Assembly: GCA_905160935.1 (NCBI GenBank)
Contig: CAJHZI010000014.1
Span: forward strand, 124,001-188,000
Direction: 5' to 3'
From: Enchytraeus crypticus
Taxonomy: Eukaryota > Annelida > Clitellata > Enchytraeida > Enchytraeidae
DNA: 64,000 nt
The notes below the pieces were generated by a model. It was not told the DNA's origin. It searched no databases and saw only the letters and a program-made list of their open reading frames with translations. Every line of letters begins with the position of its first letter. Position 1 is the stretch's first letter. The translations under genes were made by a program, and so were the position numbers. Of the stretch, positions 32,561 to 44,520 are shown in pieces.

Positions 32561-33044
32561 AGACAAACCTAACATTTATCGGTCTAAGCTAAAAATAAAA
32601 TTTCATTAAGAACTAGAGATAACAAAATATGTTTTACATGTAGTGATTGCCGCATGTTCTAAATCCTTAAATTAACGTAATATCTAAACTGTTCACTTAA
32701 CCGAAACTGCAATAACATACAATAACGCAGTTTTGACAAATATTCCGGGGTAAGCAGTTTGTAGTTGGAATATGATTCCGTGTGATATGTGCCTACCAAG
32801 TTTTAGCTGACGCAGATTTCTGCAAAAGCAAATTGCATGACAACTCAGACGTTCATCGTATTAAAGCTTAAACACGAATTTAAAAATATTCTGCAGCTTG
32901 GTATAGTTTAGACGGCTCTATGAAAATTAAACAACTAATAATTAATCATAAAAAGTGCTTCGAGTTTATGCTTACGTTTAAATCAGATGATTTATCTCAT
33001 ACAGCAGTCATATAGAATTATATAAAGGAAACGTTACTTTACTA
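32561..33044. other. No gene recognised
   Basis: AT-rich. Confidence 0.5.
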
Positions 33045-33047
33045 CGA

Positions 33048-33155
33048 CTTAGATGACAGAATTAAGGTGTTCGACTATGGATCTGAAGGTTTAGGTTCAA
33101 ACCCAGTGCTCGATCCGTCACTGAAGTGCTTACGAAATAGTAAAAATTTGTTAAC
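33048..33155 (+). mobile_element. Diverged tRNA-derived SINE
   Basis: B-box-like GGTTCAAACCC after GATCTGAAGG, then GATCCGTCACTGAAGTGCTT as in SINE-A. The A box is poorly preserved. Confidence 0.5.
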
Positions 33156-33289
33156 TTGACTTTTTTAATGAAAAATTCACTAATGCTAAAGGCGGAAAAT
33201 AAACTAAAGAAAAGGCCTCGATGCGAGAAAAACAGAATAAATCAAAGCTGTGAGAACTGCTGGGGTCTGAAATTAATGGCACACTATGA

Positions 33290-33408
33290 TCTCTATGAGC
33301 ACAGCCCAGTGGCAGGTTCAAGGTAAATACTCATACTCAAAGTCTGCTTTCTCGCTTCATGAGAACACGCCTTAGATCAACAAGTTGATCTAAGGACTTG
33401 TTGATCTA
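33290..33408 (-). mobile_element. SINE-L 3' fragment ending in a snap-back palindrome
   Basis: SINE-L order (GCCCAGTGGCAGGTTCAAGG, CAAAGTCTGCTTTCTCGC) is abruptly replaced by a palindrome: CCTTAGATCAAC (33370-33381), AA, GTTGATCTAAGG (33384-33395). A second overlapping inversion, ACTTGTTGATCTA (33396-33408), follows. Confidence 0.8.
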
Positions 33409-34410
33409 TGATCTACCACGTCCTAATCGGATAAGAGTACTCGAAGAAAAGAGAATGCTATTATAATCCATATTATCCTGTATGCCTCTGTCTACTATCA
33501 CGATTTACCTAGTACTATATATTGATTTAAACGTTAAATTGTTGTAATGTAATTAAGGCAATGCATTATGATTTTGTTATGATACGAGAGCAGTATGTCT
33601 GCACGCACAGTGCTCTTGATCTCTCGCTATCTACTCTTCTCTATGTTGGGATAATGCTAAATGTCGCAGAATAAATGATGAACCAGTATTGAACAAGTTA
33701 AATTAACGCCTTACATATGTTCAGCCGGTTGTTGCATTTGCTAGCGCAAAGCGCTCCGACTATGATATGGAACTGGTTGTTCTACGAATTACTTTTGCAA
33801 CATTATAATCAAAATATGAAGGGGGTGGGGTTGGGAAGAAATGCCTGATGTACCAAAAGTAATTGCCCCTCTGATTAATCAACTATTTGATTAGTGATAT
33901 GTTTATCAACTCAATTTTGCATGGGAACCTAATTTTTCGATCATCCCGCCACTAATGGGCTTAAGGACTTCTTAGACACCGCAAATCCATGGCTGATTCA
34001 CGAGAGCAGGGGTAGGACCCCAATGTCTACCTCAGAAGAAAACCGGACGTAAATCTTTGAAATCTTTGACATTACCGTCTTGATAAGCAGTGGATTAGCA
34101 CGACAATTAAGACGTTAACTTAATTGTCATTGATAAGTATTATTAAGTATTTAATTGTTCATTAGGTTAATTATGCTTCAACATGCTTCCAGATTTATGT
34201 AACGCAATAGTAGATCTGAACAAAATATCACAATTAATCTGTTAGGTGATTGACTAACAACTAATGGCGTAAATTTTGTGCGAAGTAACCTTCATTGCGA
34301 GAGATATAAGAGTATGCTGCACTAAGTTATGGTTTCCAAAAATAGCACCCATGTGCTCTGCAGTAAACTGGCAAAGTTTAACACTGCTGTAGTACATATG
34401 CACAGCTGAT
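33409..34410. other. No gene recognised
   Basis: AT-rich; nothing supported on either strand. Confidence 0.5.
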
Positions 34411-34411
34411 A

Positions 34412-34490
<79 letters not shown>

Positions 34491-34495
34491 TGTAT
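34412..34495. repeat. (TA)n then (TTTA)n microsatellite
   Basis: About 46 bp of TA followed by nine or so TTTA units. Confidence 0.97.
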
Positions 34496-35164
34496 TTATA
34501 TACATGTATATATATTTACTGAATATATAGTTAACCTTGTAATAGTTAAAAACCTACGATCGCGTTCCGATGCGGCAGCTTAAGTAAGTTAACTCGACAC
34601 TAAATAAGCTTTGCTATGATGTAGTCTTACCTTCATCTCTCAACTCCCAGCATATTACCACCTGTCCCTAAAGGCTCCCTCATACCGACTTAGAGAGCTA
34701 CTGGAATGATGCTTTGATATTTACTACACTCTATTTGGCGCATTATTATAGCAGATGCTAATCCAGCTGCATGCCGTACATTAGAGCGCAGACATGCATG
34801 CATAGCGTGCACACTATATAGCCTACATGCATAGGACAATGAGTTAGGTGGTCTATTCTTTGACAACAAAAGGGAAGACTGAATGGGGGTTAACAGCTAC
34901 CTCGCATTCCATTTAATGCTTTAGGGATTTATTTAAAACTGAGTAAGGAAACGGAAGCTGCTACATAACATTTTATTAGATTAAATAGCAAGCATGAATA
35001 ATTGCCTTTATTCTGTCTAAGAAATCAGAATTTATCATCAGCCCTTATCATAAGATCATTTGTCTGAGAAATCAGGCAGATTGGTGGTCATCACTCTGAC
35101 CCATGGTGTCCTGTAGATGCCCACCATGGTCATACTCACTGGTTAATCAAACCTTTGTTCGATC
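34496..35164. other. No gene recognised
   Basis: Nothing supported. Confidence 0.5.
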
Positions 35165-35540
35165 TTCTTCAGTGCACTGCCAATTGGAAGGTTCAATGTA
35201 TATATGCATACTCAAAACCCGTTTTCTCGCTCCATAAGAGCACTCCATAGATCAACAAGTTAATCCCTTCACAAAGTTTATGCCTTATCCATACCCTATG
35301 TGGGTTATTGCTTAGGAAAGTATGGTATGGCTTCTGAGGTGGTTTCCCGTTGCCTTCTCCAGTTAGACGGATTAATTACCATTTAATCCTGCGGGAAAAT
35401 ATTTAATGGTGAGGTAGGTCTTCTCTATCCATCCACAGATCCTGCCTTAGTCGCCTTTTACGTACTCGCAGCAGATTGTTTGCGGTTGTCCTATTATGCA
35501 GTGATCAAACCACACCCAAGCACAACACAGGAAACATTTG
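35165..35540 (-). mobile_element. SINE-L, near full-length copy
   Basis: CTTCAGTGCACTGCCAATTG, TTTCTCGCTCCATAAGAGCA, TTAATCCCTTCACAAAG, CTTCTGAGGTGGTTTCCCG, ATTTAATCCTGCGGGAAAAT, CTGCCTTAGTCGCCTTTTAC, GCAGATTGTTTGCGGTTGTC, CAAGCACAACACAGG. Here the terminal hairpin reads CTGCCAATTGGAAG, with one arm base changed. Confidence 0.85.
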
Positions 35541-35571
35541 TTCGATATGAACTGGTATTCCCGCTGGTGAC

Positions 35572-35695
35572 AGTGCTGACTGAATCAGTGGCATGTCGGT
35601 GGGTTGTGTGACTGTGGATCAGTAGGTGCAGTCTAAAAACAGTGTTCTTCCGGTCACTGACACGCTTTCAACACAGGAAATTAACGTTAAACTTG
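35572..35695 (+). mobile_element. SINE-A, diverged copy
   Basis: AATCAGTGGCATGTCGGTGG, GTGGATCAGTAGGTGCAGTC, CGGTCACTGACACGCTTTCA, AGGAAATTAACGTTAAAC. Confidence 0.75.
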
Positions 35696-36079
35696 TCCCT
35701 AATGAGTTTGGTTTTGCCTTTTGAATCAAGATTTCGATTTAAAGAGAAGAATGACATAGAAAATATCGTCCGTCAGTTGGTATATAACTATATCTTCTGC
35801 AGCTGTCCTCCAAAAAATTGAGAATTTCTATCAGTTAATTGATTATTTTGGATATTAAAAATGTGTCGGTCAATCATACTTTATCGTCTCGTTTTAATGA
35901 AATTTATTCTTAAAACATCGATAGAGCTGTAGGACTGTTCGAACAGATCTGCAGATTTAACGTCTTATTCTGTGGGAACAAATCTTTTCATCTAATTACA
36001 TTAACAACTTGTCAACTTGTCTTTATTCTTACTCATTACTCTTGTAATGAGTAAGAATTCTACTTACTATATTTCTTAC

Positions 36080-36220
36080 CAAAAAAGCTAATGTTAACTC
36101 AGTTTCCTCACTCTAAAGCGATGTCAGTGTCGGGCGAGCCCCAGGATTTAAACCCCGCACATACTGATCTGCGATCGAGTATCTTACCTATATCGCCACT
36201 GGCGATATAGGTAAGATACT
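36080..36220 (-). mobile_element. SINE-A copy ending in a perfect 21-bp palindrome
   Basis: Reversed SINE-A (GTTTCCTCACTCTAAAGCGA, TTTAAACCCCGCACATACTG) runs into an inverted repeat with 21-bp perfect arms (36178-36198 and 36200-36220) around a single base. The right arm is the left arm folded back. Confidence 0.9.
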
Positions 36221-37235
36221 AAGTCGGTAATACACACTATTAGTAATATTAATAAAAGTAATAATAATAATAATAATAATATTCCTATATTTTTATATAC
36301 TATCACTCATTAAAACTTACTCATTAATTATAATCGAATCACCTGAAACAACTGATCTATTCATTTCAGCTTCTAAACCAAGAGAGAGTTTATTTCTCTA
36401 AACACACTCAACACTTCCAATAACACACACTAGGCGGTAACAGAGGTCACAAGTAACCTATCTAGTTGGCTACCCATCATACATACAAGCTACTAGCAAA
36501 ACATAAACAAACAGAAAAAACACGAAATCCAAGAAAGAAAAAGTCAATAAACATATATATCGACGCAAAATAGAAAGCTAATGTAATTTTACTAAATGTC
36601 ACAAAGCAACAGATCTTCTGAATTTAGGCAAATACTTTTGGCCTCCTTACAGAAAAGCTGAAATTCATTTTTCTGGAATCTGAAGATGTTGTTGTTATCC
36701 TCTACATAAAATTATGACTCTCGACTACCTGCAGGTAGGTAAGTCGACACGGATTAGGCCGGGCAGTGAGCTAGCCACGCATGCGCATGAAATAATGATT
36801 GCATATTAAATCATTGTTCACTATCATGAACTATTTGTTATACGAGTCCTTAAAGTCTACTCATAAACATCGCTGCGAAATGAAATATTTTAATTTAACA
36901 ACGTTAAATTAAGTACTGGTTGGTTAAATTAAGTAGGCCTACTGGTTGGTTAAATTAAATTTTTCTTTAATCACTTTAAATTAATTACTTTGGTTGGTGG
37001 TGTGGTGTAGGACTGCGAGGATTTGAGACAGTCTATTAGTATCCCGACCCTGGATAAACTGGGGTTCAAGGGAGGAGGATGATGATGATGACTTTAAATT
37101 AAGTACTGAAGTTAAATACTGAAACTAAGTACTAAATTATTTTTGTTATAATATTTGAAAGGCGGATTCAGGGGAGAGGGAGATCATATCCCCGATCAGC
37201 GGGACTTTGGATTTAATTTTCCTCTCTCTAGGTTC
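36221..37235. other. No gene; short (TAA)n at 36255-36285
   Basis: The words GGTTGGTTAAATTAA repeat at 36920-36960. No coding evidence. Confidence 0.5.
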
Positions 37236-37360
37236 TGCCAAGTGGCAAGTCTAAGGTGCATATTTCTATTCACAACCTACTGTCATCTTTATGAAGTACG
37301 ACAGTAGATTGTCTTTGATTATGTTTAATCTAAGGTCTTATTTTCTATGAATACACTTCT
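37236..37360 (-). mobile_element. SINE-L 3' fragment, diverged
   Basis: GGTTCTGCCAAGTGGCAAGT then CTAAGGTGCATATTTCTATT after a short CT run matches the reversed 3' end. The rest is degraded. Confidence 0.5.
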
Positions 37361-37720
37361 TATTTCTCCTTGAAATGACGCTTGAAGGTTAAAATCAATA
37401 AAATATCAAATTAAACAAAACAACGAACAAAACAATTGCGGAAACCAGCTGGAAAATATATCAGTTAGCCTAACTAGCTAATTAAAGGTATAATAAAAAA
37501 GTTAACTTTTATGTAGCAATAACTAACTTTAGAAGTTTAAGCTATACCTTCAAAATTTGAATTGCAAAACTCTGAAAATAACTTATTTGAAGTAAAGGTT
37601 CATATATTTAAGATATGCTGAATATTTATCAACCATCTGTCCTTGTAGTGACAGATCTAAGCAGTTATACAAAAACGTATTTTTGATTCAAATATAAGCA
37701 ATAACAGCAACTACTAATTA
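37361..37720. other. No gene recognised
   Basis: AT-rich. Confidence 0.5.
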
Positions 37721-37723
37721 GAA

Positions 37724-37850
37724 TGCTACTATCGTCAAGGACAATACCGAGCACTAAGTGATTAAAACCAAGCCGACGAGCAAAAACCGGAAGGTTAGAA
37801 ACGGTGTAAATTCAATATTCAGAAAACCATCCAAAGATTCGGATTCTACA

Positions 37851-37900
<50 letters not shown>
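37724..37900 (+). repeat. Dispersed family P copy followed by (TA)n
   Basis: ATGCTACTATCGTCAAGGAC, AATACCGAGCAC, AAACCAAGCCGACGAGCAAA, GAAACGGTGTAAATTCAATA. TA repeats from 37852 to 37900. Confidence 0.7.
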
Positions 37901-38076
37901 TAATCAAATGCAATACATTACACCTATACGGATGAGGTTACGAAGTGCTAATTTTATGATCGAAATTTCTCACGAGAGAATGCTCTAGAGTAAGATTGAT
38001 GCTTGACTAATTAGGAATAATTAAGAATTTGTGTTTTGAACATTTAATTTAAGTGCGAATAAGATTGGTGAGAGAA

Positions 38077-38418
38077 ATGGTTACAGCTCTCGCTGCTACT
38101 GCTGCTAATATTCAACAGAATGGAACAGCTATTCAGCAAAATCTAACAGTTGCTGGTAGCTCTTCAGCAGAGTGGAACTGCTGCTAGTAGCGCTGCAGCA
38201 GAAACTAACATCTGCTAGTAGCGCTGCAGCAGAATGGAACAGCTGCTAGTATCACTGTTGCTGCTTTGGACGATGCGGCACAACAGCTAACTAACGCTCC
38301 ATTATCGACGATACGGGTTGTTAATTTTACACAATTGCAGCAATTGTACCATCAACATGCCAGAGTGGAAAACAACGAGACATGCGACCAAATACACAGT
38401 GATGCTAATCTAAGATAA
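38077..38418 (+). pseudogene. Decayed coding-like sequence, unknown family
   Basis: From ATG at 38077 the frame reads MVTALAATAANIQQNGTAIQ, QNLTVAGSS and then hits a stop. An internal repeat (GCGCTGCAGCAGAA... about 55 bp, two further copies) shifts the frame. After the shift it is open again: AASITVAALDDAAQQLTNAP, LSTIRVVNFTQLQQLYHQHA, RVENNETCDQIHSDANLR, stop at 38416. The Ala/Gln/Asn-rich helical character and continued sense suggest a former coding region, host or mobile-element derived. I do not recognise the family. A chance AT-poor open stretch is possible. Confidence 0.35.
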
Positions 38419-40308
38419 GCAAAACGTCTTACCATGTCTGAAGACTTAAGCAAATTATAATTATTGATACTAGTGGCTAAATAAATTCCTGGATTGCAGC
38501 ATAAGAAAACGACAAAAATGACTGATAACTCTTAGGACAACATATTAATCAGTTATACATTTTAACCATGTATTGTGCGTGTTTATATTGCAATACATTT
38601 CATAAACCTATTATATACCTAATATTATAAATATATACTAAATTTTGTATATTAAATATAGCGCTCATTAGATTCCGATTAAGAGAAAAGCAAACGTTAT
38701 AGCAATGTTTTAACTCAGCACTTAAATTAAGTCTTTAAGATCTCGAGAAGATGACTATGCTATAAATAGGATATATGATTAATTTTTAGAGACATTAATA
38801 CATTCAAGCCCACATAGATTCTTTTATTAAATAAAATGTTCTGTCGCGATAACTTAACATTTCTTCCAATTGCAAGAAACTTCTCTACTGCAGCAATTTC
38901 AAAGATAATGATTCCATTTCAGACATACGACACTGAAATGGTATTGAACGAGTACATTTTTTGCCAAATGTCATCATGAACAATCATTGGGAAACCAATG
39001 GTCTGCAGTGCCTTATTCAAACGTTTTCCATTTTCCTAAGCGACACTGGGCTGTTGACATTTTGTGCGCAAGGTAAACATAATTTTGTTCAGTGTGTGAC
39101 ACAGAGATTGTGTGCTTTGAGTAGCAATTCATTACTATATAGAATGAGAATAGTGTGGTCATAAAAAATGATCTGCAGATCCAGCCGGTCTAGTCGCTGA
39201 TGTTGTCATTAGGCGTCAGAATGGTCTCAATTAGGCTTTGTTTGTTCTAATATTAGGACAAAGCACCGCGTCTTTGTTAATAACTCTGTCTATAATCTTC
39301 TGTATCTACATGCCCTCATTGAAATTCATATAATTAAAAGGGACGTAAAAATAAAAATAAAAATTTTTTCTATCGAAACCTTTAAACGAAAATACTTGTA
39401 TATTCGTATTTCAGTCTGGCTTGATTGCTTATATGTATGGCTACAGAGGACAATAGAAGAGTAGGCCAATGTCTCGCATACCCCCTCATTTCAAACGCCG
39501 AGAGTTTGGCTTGATTGATTCAGTTATTTTTCCGTTGTTGGAATCAAGGAATTATAGATCGGTTCATCGATAAATCAACACGATGATCGAACACCTATAG
39601 GAGTTAATGCTCGTATTAATTCACCCTTACGTTTCCCGCTAAATAACCTCCTAGCCCTCCTATTCTCGCTCTATCTGCTTCGCTATCCCTATGTGTTTCT
39701 CTCTATCTGTCTCTCAGTATATCTCCTTATATTTGTAATTCTTTCTCTTGTTCGCAATGCAATATTCACATGTATTCTAATAAATGAAGAGAAGGTCATT
39801 GCATCATACTGGACATCTCAATTTATTTAACATAGAGGCTGCAGTAAAATGAAATAAGAATTAAATAAAAATGATAACAAAACAGTAGCAAAATGTATAA
39901 CCAATTTGTAAACAAAACAATGTTACTCAAAGAAAAACCTTTCAATGTGTAGATTAAAGAATCACGAGGTCTGGTTGACCTCACTTTATTAACACAGTAG
40001 ACAGAGGTTTTTGGGGCAGCTTATGGAACTCAGCTGTCCATTATAAAATCATCTTTCAGAATCGCGTTCTGGTATAGCGGACCCAGGCAGACCATTAAGT
40101 CCCTGAGTTTAGTAGAATTTTGGAAGCTTTTATTTTCAGAAAATAAAAATTACTGATAGTAATAATGATTTTAGTTGTTAATCTGGAATGTATAGAACAT
40201 CACTAACCGCTGAAAATTTCGAATCTTCATAATAATAATAATTATAAGAAAGTAAAAGACGGGCAGAGAACTAAACCAATAAGTTAACAACTAGCAGAGT
40301 GTTAAAAG
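38419..40308. other. No gene recognised
   Basis: AT-rich intergenic sequence. A 68-codon frame at 38961 (+) shows no domain. Confidence 0.5.
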
Positions 40309-40315
40309 GTTGATA

Positions 40316-40368
40316 GATATCAACCTTTCGAGTGAGGAACTGACGTTAACCTTAGCTTTACCAGCTTT
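40316..40368 (+). mobile_element. SINE-A 3'-end fragment
   Basis: CCTTTCGAGTGAGGAACTGA, CGTTAACCTTAGCTTTACCA matches only the 3' end of SINE-A. Confidence 0.65.
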
Positions 40369-40599
40369 TATCATCATGGATGATCAGTTCTCTATGATAC
40401 GTATTGAACAGTAATTAAAATAAATGACAGTTTTTCTTATTTTTATTTAAAATAAGTAACAGTTTTCTTTTCCTGGAATTTTCCAGTCACCTTTCTCCAG
40501 TGTCTCACAACTCTTTCCCCTCCCTCGCTCTTATGTCAATCTCATTGATTATGACTTACTTCCGGCCCAATCCATTACTTCCAGCTCGTATTTCGTCTT

Positions 40600-40604
40600 C
40601 CACT

Positions 40605-40654
<50 letters not shown>

Positions 40655-40655
40655 C
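40600..40655. repeat. (AT)n microsatellite
   Basis: About 25 AT units. Confidence 0.97.
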
Positions 40656-41214
40656 CCCGTATGAATCCATCTCTCTATATGTATCATAGCCTTATATGGC
40701 AGACTTTCCATTTAGATATCTGCCGATCTTTACCAGCTAAAAAATAACTCTATTATGAAATTATAAATACGTACGTCAAATGAAGTAAAATTTAGGTACA
40801 TAACAATATAACGAAATTAATAATTTATTAGCAATTAATCAATAATTGACCAATTGGATGTTTCTTTTGCTCGAAATCGACAAATAGGCAGTTGTTTTTC
40901 ATAGATAACATGTAACTCATTATAATATGTTATTTTTATGAAAACATTTCTACAAATATCCTATGGTCCTGTCAGTAGCCTACTAAGCATCAAGATCCAA
41001 ACCAAAATTATGTAACTGAAATGAGCATGTGTCCACGTCTTCGTAGAAAGGAAGAAAAAAGGAAAGAAGAATGTTGTTATCGAGCCACCATTGGAGTTGG
41101 ATATATCGCTTTCAGAAAAGAAATATTTCCCAGTAGTCAGAGGTAGGCAATCCGTGCTAAAAGGCGAGGCCACGGGTGAAGAATTCACGTGTAGCGTTAA
41201 TTTAAGAAGGAAGG
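40656..41214. other. No gene recognised
   Basis: An open frame at 41091 (+) (MELDISLSEKKYFPVVRGRQ...) has no recognisable domain and runs into the GAT repeat. An exon cannot be excluded but is unsupported. Confidence 0.4.
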
Positions 41215-41315
41215 ATGATTATAATGATGATAATAATGTTGATGATAATGATGATAATGATGACGATGACGATGATGATGATGATGATAATAATGATGAT
41301 GATGATGATGATACT
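41215..41315. repeat. (GAT)n trinucleotide repeat
   Basis: GATGATAATGATGAT run, reading as Asp/Asn in one frame. Confidence 0.95.
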
Positions 41316-42395
41316 ACCAGTAGCCCACTGTCACACAGACGGTGTACTTCCATTGTTCAGCTTATAACTGATGAGGCAACCGAGATTTAGGACATAAATT
41401 TCGACGTATTCAGAAGTTGTTAAGGATTTGATGCATGATGGAATTTGGAATTTACTTCAAGGATTTTTGAAGCTGCCATTTACACATGCGGAGAGTCGCA
41501 TGGCTAATGATGGTTTCCGAGACTGCTTTATGGTTCCGGGCACTCTTTCGTTTATTTTTAATTATTTATATTTTATATCCTGTTTAGAATCGTATCTTTG
41601 TTATAGGTAGCACCATTTCGCAGCAATGTCCGATACACAATTAACATTTCGGGGCATTTACTGCTAACTGAGCTGTGAATCCTGGTAAATTGCTTCAGAG
41701 GCCAGCACTCTAACAGTTACGCCATATTCCTTACCAAAAAGTCGCTTTAAAATTTCCAAGTGTGCATTTGAATACAATGTTTTATGTGTTGAATCCGGTC
41801 AATTTGATTAACAATAAACAATGCAAGTGGCCATTAGACTACCATACCATAGTAAATAATCTATTGTAAGCTGCCCATTCCAGTTTTATGTACAGCATAA
41901 TATGAGATAAGAAGTAGCAAGTCTTGTAGACAACACTTCGCAACATAATTTGTTAAATATTTGATTACAGCAGCGCTGATGTCCACCCCTCCTAAGAGAG
42001 TGACCGTCCATGAATCTTTGATCAATTATTTAGTGCAAGTCTAGAAAGCTTGAATAATATCTATTCCTTTATGTCGTTGTCGTTGTTTATAAAGTATATT
42101 ACAAATGTTTACTCGTTCATTCTTTACATTCTCTCAATCCATCTTTCGTTTGGAGCAGAAAAGGTGATTAAGTTGATAGGATTCTAATTAAAAGGAGCTA
42201 ACCATTGGAATCTAAGTCAAATCACCTCTGATGTAAGAGGCCTATAACTGCGGTATCAAAACAGTTTAAATGAAATTAAGTTTTTTAAATTATTTAGCCG
42301 CTTTCACTTTATAAATCAGTTTATAACATGCTATTTCTCTGAATAATTAATGAATTGAAACTTTTAGAATATTTTTTTTCAAAATGTTATATATA
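41316..42395. other. No gene recognised
   Basis: AT-rich. A tRNA-like scrap with AGGCCAGCACTCTAACAGTT at about 41698 is too short to classify. Confidence 0.45.
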
Positions 42396-42463
42396 TATAC
42401 ATTATATTTATATATACCCGGACATGTGTATTCACTATTCATGTATATAGATATATATACATG

Positions 42464-42505
<42 letters not shown>

Positions 42506-42600
42506 CATGTATATACATGCGCACGTATGTTGATATATATATATATACCTGTACTATTATATACAAATATACATGTAGATAAGTATATATACAGAGTTTA
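42385..42600. repeat. (TA)n / TACATG-rich tract
   Basis: TA dinucleotide runs with TACATGTA interruptions. Confidence 0.9.
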
Positions 42601-43625
42601 CCATAATTTTATTATTAGTTAGCAAAAAATCTAATCAATAATTGATTGTTTGGTTTATTTATTAATTAATTAATTTATTGATAAATAATATTAATAATTT
42701 TTATAATAAAGGTTTTTGTCCGTTTCTTCATACAAGGATGATGTCAGGAAGGTCCCCCTTCAAGCTTCACTACAAAGCGATTCACCCAAAGGATCTGAAA
42801 AACAAGAGTTGTAGAGAAAGAAAAGAGGTTCTAAATGGTGCCGGTCCGGTGATAAAAACCAGTCAGCAAGATGCCATAAATCTATGGTGAGAAGAGAAGT
42901 GATTTCAGCCTACTATGAAAAGAGGAAATTATAGAACATGATGTTAGCATGGTACTGTTCGAATACAGTAGGCCCCTAACTTACTGTTACCTTAATCTTT
43001 GTGACGGTAGCTCGAGTGTGCCGAATCGTCTTGAAGGTAAGCCTTGTGCTTCTGAACCTTGACGTTAAACACACTACAACCTACCTACCAATCTATAGAA
43101 CATGAGCGGAGATAAGAAGACAGAGAGTTTCAAACAGTAGGAGCCGAAAGGGAAAATAGGATTGAAAATGATTGACTAAATGATTGATTAATGGACTTAT
43201 TTATTGATTAATCGATCGATGAATTGATTTTTTAATTAAATGATTGATTGATACCTTCAAGTAGAGGTAGAATTAGATTAGAGAGAGATTGTTTAGCCGG
43301 CCTGTTTCTTCTCATCCTGCTTGATCCAGTTCTTATACTCGTGACGTCACTTCCGCTCTTTGTCATACTGACACCGTTTCTATATCGACTAATTAATTGT
43401 TCATCAATTAAAATACTAATTTGCCATTCGGAATGTCTTTTTCTCTATAATATCATTCGACTGCTAGGCTGTAAATCTTCTAACGTAATTGTTTCTCAGT
43501 CACATTTTTATATTCGATAGGTTGTCAATTAAAGATTTCTATAAAAATATTTCTACGCCAGTTATCTGCGTCAGACAAGCAAAAGATTTCTTATTGTGGA
43601 ATGATAAAATCGCACAGGCACCAAA
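42601..43625. other. No gene recognised; ATTGATTGATT-rich parts
   Basis: An open frame at 42678-42890 (+) and one at 43248-43520 (+) show no domain or splice evidence. TTGATTAATTG simple sequence at 42640-42690 and 43170-43250. Confidence 0.4.
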
Positions 43626-43631
43626 TAGTCT

Positions 43632-43768
43632 GGCCAGAGCCAGTGGCGATGTCGGTATGTTATTCGACCACGGATCAGTATGTACGGGGTTCTAATCCTG
43701 GGCTCGCCCGGTACTGATATCACATTCGTGTGAGGAAACTGATATTAACATTAGCTTGTTTAGTTTTT
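43632..43768 (+). mobile_element. SINE-A copy
   Basis: GAGCCAGTGGCGATGTCGGT, CCACGGATCAGTATGTACGG, GGTTCTAATCCTGGGCTCGC, TGTGAGGAAACTGATATTAA. Confidence 0.92.
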
Positions 43769-43839
43769 AGTGTCAATTAAAACTACTATGCTCCTGCAAT
43801 TTTGATATTGGCTTCGTAATTAATTGGTTTTATTTCGAA

Positions 43840-44075
43840 TATTGCCAAATAGCAAATACCTATTCATTCTCTGAGTTTAGATCCTACGTTGTCTGTAAGA
43901 AGTATTACACTAATCAATTAGTTAATCCCATTATTAAGGCTCGGCTTACTAATCTTACTGTAAGCCATGGCTTGAGATAAATGCGGTCCCTGATGTAGTT
44001 TACCATTTTCTTTCCCAGTTAACACAGAACTGTAATTAACTCTCATCAGAACTATAATTAACTCTCATCAAAACA
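43840..44075 (-). mobile_element. SINE-L, strongly diverged copy
   Basis: GCCAAATAGCAAATACCTAT, CAATTAGTTAATCCCATTAT, AGCCATGGCTTGAGATAAAT, CAGTTAACACAG follow the reversed SINE-L order with heavy divergence. Confidence 0.4.
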
Positions 44076-44194
44076 CAGAACTCAATTAATTAATTAATTA
44101 ATTTTAGCATTTTCACATGCATGAACATTACATATACATGTACATGTACATGCATATAATATATACATGTACATATAAACTTACATGTGCATGA

Positions 44195-44202
44195 ATGAAT
44201 AT

Positions 44203-44242
<40 letters not shown>
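44195..44242. repeat. (TA)n microsatellite within TACATGTA-rich tract
   Basis: TA run. The tract 44120-44200 is rich in ACATGTACATG. Confidence 0.95.
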
Positions 44243-44245
<3 letters not shown>

Positions 44246-44399
44246 AATTACTTCAAATTACAGTAACAATAATAAATGTGGTATTAAGTTATCAAATTCA
44301 TGTTTATGAGTACATATTTTTTACAATTATTACATAATCTAGAATTTAATTTTCAAATAGCTAAAGCAAATCCTCTTTTGTGATGAGTGAACACTGACC

Positions 44400-44520
44400 A
44401 CCTTGGACGATTGGGTCTTCCAAGGTGGCCACCCATCTATGTACTAACCAGGCTCGACGTTGCTCAACTTCGTTCATTCCTATACTGAGCAGTCTTAAGT
44501 CTGAACTGCCCGGCTTGCCA
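44400..44520 (-). mobile_element. 5S-rRNA-derived SINE head
   Basis: Minus strand: GAACGAAGTTGAGCAACGTC, GAGCCTGGTTAGTACATAGA, TGGGTGGCCACCTTGGAAGA, the best 5S match in the window (GAAGCTAAGCA / GGTTAGTACTTGGATGGG / CCGCCTGGGAA). The upstream end GCCGGGCAGTTCAGACTTAA is unlike 5S. Confidence 0.75.

Noticed and set aside
41091-41390. Plus-strand 99-codon frame
   Set aside because: Second half is the GAT repeat and the first half has no recognised domain.
42678-42890. Plus-strand 70-codon frame (FCPFLHTRMMSGRSPFKLHY...)
   Set aside because: Reads like protein but matches no family I know, and no convincing splice sites frame it; left unannotated as a gene.
44400-44520. Functional 5S rRNA gene
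   Set aside because: Too many substitutions and foreign sequence replacing the 5' third; no T-run terminator at the right place.
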